From Glandiceps talaboti (Eukaryota; Hemichordata; Enteropneusta; Spengelidae), in NCBI RefSeq assembly GCF_964340395.1, contig NC_135566.1, positions 15,235,001-15,299,000 on the forward strand: a stretch of DNA of 64,000 bases, written 5' to 3'. The translations under genes and the position numbers were made by a program. Under the pieces are notes generated by a model. The model was not told where the DNA came from, searched no databases, and worked only from the letters and a program-made list of their open reading frames with translations. Positions 62,802 to 64,000 of this stretch are shown piece after piece. Positions within the stretch are counted from its first letter, which is position 1, and every line of letters begins with the position of its first letter.

Positions 62802-63266
62802 ATGTAAGTCAAACCTATAGGACCATGAACGTACATACATAAAATTCGTGATTGAAATAAAATTTGACAATGCATGGTGACAGCCAACACCTTGACATTC
62901 ATTCTAAATAAATCTAACTGCTATGTCAAGAGGGATGCGTGTGACTAATGACGTCCAAATAATCGCAAACCTGCTATGTTGTCGGAACCCACTTCCATGC
63001 ATTCAATTATCCACCAAACACTTTCAGCTATTGTATTGTCGCCCATAATCAGTCAAAAAAAATAACACCATTCTGTAACATTATATATAGTCCGTGTTCG
63101 AGGCTAGGTGCGTGACACTCCGACCCTGACTCCGACCTTGCATTATCCCTGTGATATCCAGTGCCATTGTGAACGATCGTGCATATAAAACTGGTGCATA
63201 CCACTTTGTACATACGTACAACCACCCAATTACATTGTAAAGACAATCAGCACAGTTGACTTCAAC

Positions 63267-63374
63267 ATGCCCACCCTCCAGATATTTACAAGTCTGTCGA
63301 AAGATAAAATTCCAGATGACTTGTATGTTAACTGCTGCAAGATAATTGCAGAGTTGCTTGATAAACCCGAAAAG
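63267..63374 (+). CDS. MIF: Second MIF-family gene, exon 1 (gene continues past window)
   Basis: It encodes 36 residues, MPTLQIFTSLSKDKIPDDLY through LLDKPEK, then donor AAG|GTGAGTC. The exon is exactly 108 bases, like the first MIF gene, with catalytic Pro after Met and Lys32 conserved. It differs from the upstream copy at more than a third of positions and has a Cys-Cys pair (VNCCKII), so it is a diverged tandem paralogue rather than a recent duplicate. Exons 2 and 3 are not within the last 600 bases of the window. Confidence 0.9.
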
Positions 63375-64000
63375 GTGAGTCTCCTATATCAATTTACTAA
63401 AAGCAACCCGTGCGTTTAGCTGCGTAATGGGTAAACATACAATGTTTGTTATGGGGAAACTTGTGTTTGCAGTTTCACAAGCTGAGATTTGTGTTATAGG
63501 GTGAATCACAGACAAAGACTTAATACTTGTTTGTTGGTTAATAATATGCCATATCTAAAAGTGATCTAAACAAATATTGTCAAAAACATTGACCCAGATG
63601 TAAAATTGTCATGAACGCGTAGCGCGTAGCCTTGGTTGAGACATGACGCTGTTTATGCATGTCGCCAGAGATCAAATTTTTAATCGAGATACTAGTAGCG
63701 CATTTTGTTTAATAACATTTAGAGGTTTTCGTTTTCCATACGTATTAAACATAAGAAAATGACTACATTTTTTTGCGTTACTACATCTACCCAAGTTCAA
63801 AGTTCAATACATTTGATTCGTTCGTTGAGCACAGTTATATGAGTTAATATTCTGCTCGATGCTCCTGTCTTAACAAAGTAAACTATTTTCAAGATGGGTT
63901 GTACATCCATAGTACAATGGATATCCATCCTTCAAGCTTCTTTTAACGTTTGTGATATAATGTACATTTTTTGACCAAAAATATTCATTTATAACGTAAT

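Overview
This is a eukaryotic, intron-rich, AT-rich window, most likely from a bilaterian invertebrate and probably a marine one. Evidence for that is vertebrate-like exon/intron structure in both gene families, tRNA-derived SINEs, several small inverted-repeat DNA transposon families and very many tetranucleotide microsatellites. The exact phylum cannot be fixed from sequence reading alone; hemichordate, cephalochordate and lophotrochozoan all remain possible. No bacterial-style operons, CRISPR arrays or rRNA genes were seen.

The main gene runs on the minus strand from 47720 down to about 15364. It encodes a single-pass receptor guanylate cyclase of the natriuretic-peptide-receptor type. I could chain 23 coding exons with matching splice phases into one 1,045-residue frame: signal peptide, ANF-receptor-type extracellular domain, one membrane segment, a degenerate kinase-homology domain, a coiled-coil linker and a complete class III guanylate cyclase domain. 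Several exons are short (61-109 bp) and were found only by following phase and family pattern, notably the two C-terminal exons at 15846-15937 and 15364-15441. The first intron is almost 12 kb.

The right end holds two macrophage migration inhibitory factor (MIF) genes head to tail on the plus strand. The first (56032-58964) is complete in three exons of 108, 173 and 70 coding bases and predicts 116 residues. The second (exon 1 at 63267-63374) has a 108-base first exon and runs off the window. Between them lie a 32-bp minisatellite with a higher-order variant pattern, a likely LINE tail, a 14-bp-arm palindrome, long (TA)n and (TG)n tracts and one unassigned 120-codon reading frame.

The left 15 kb, the introns and the 47.7-56 kb interval are non-coding as far as I can see. 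They hold a TIR family starting with an AGGCC-type end (six copies or fragments), a 300-bp element flanked by TTAA, a hairpin-bearing family around a GGACCC core (three copies), long foldbacks at 7.4-7.9 and 10.3 kb, two tRNA-derived SINEs, a GCGCTT-type repeat next to exon 8, homopolymer G/C-rich repeats, and five places with a CTGAYGA-like, hairpin or GAAA arrangement reminiscent of retroelement hammerhead ribozymes.

The cyclase would act at the cell surface to make cGMP. MIF is a small cytokine/tautomerase. Nothing in the sequence links the two functionally; they are simply neighbours.
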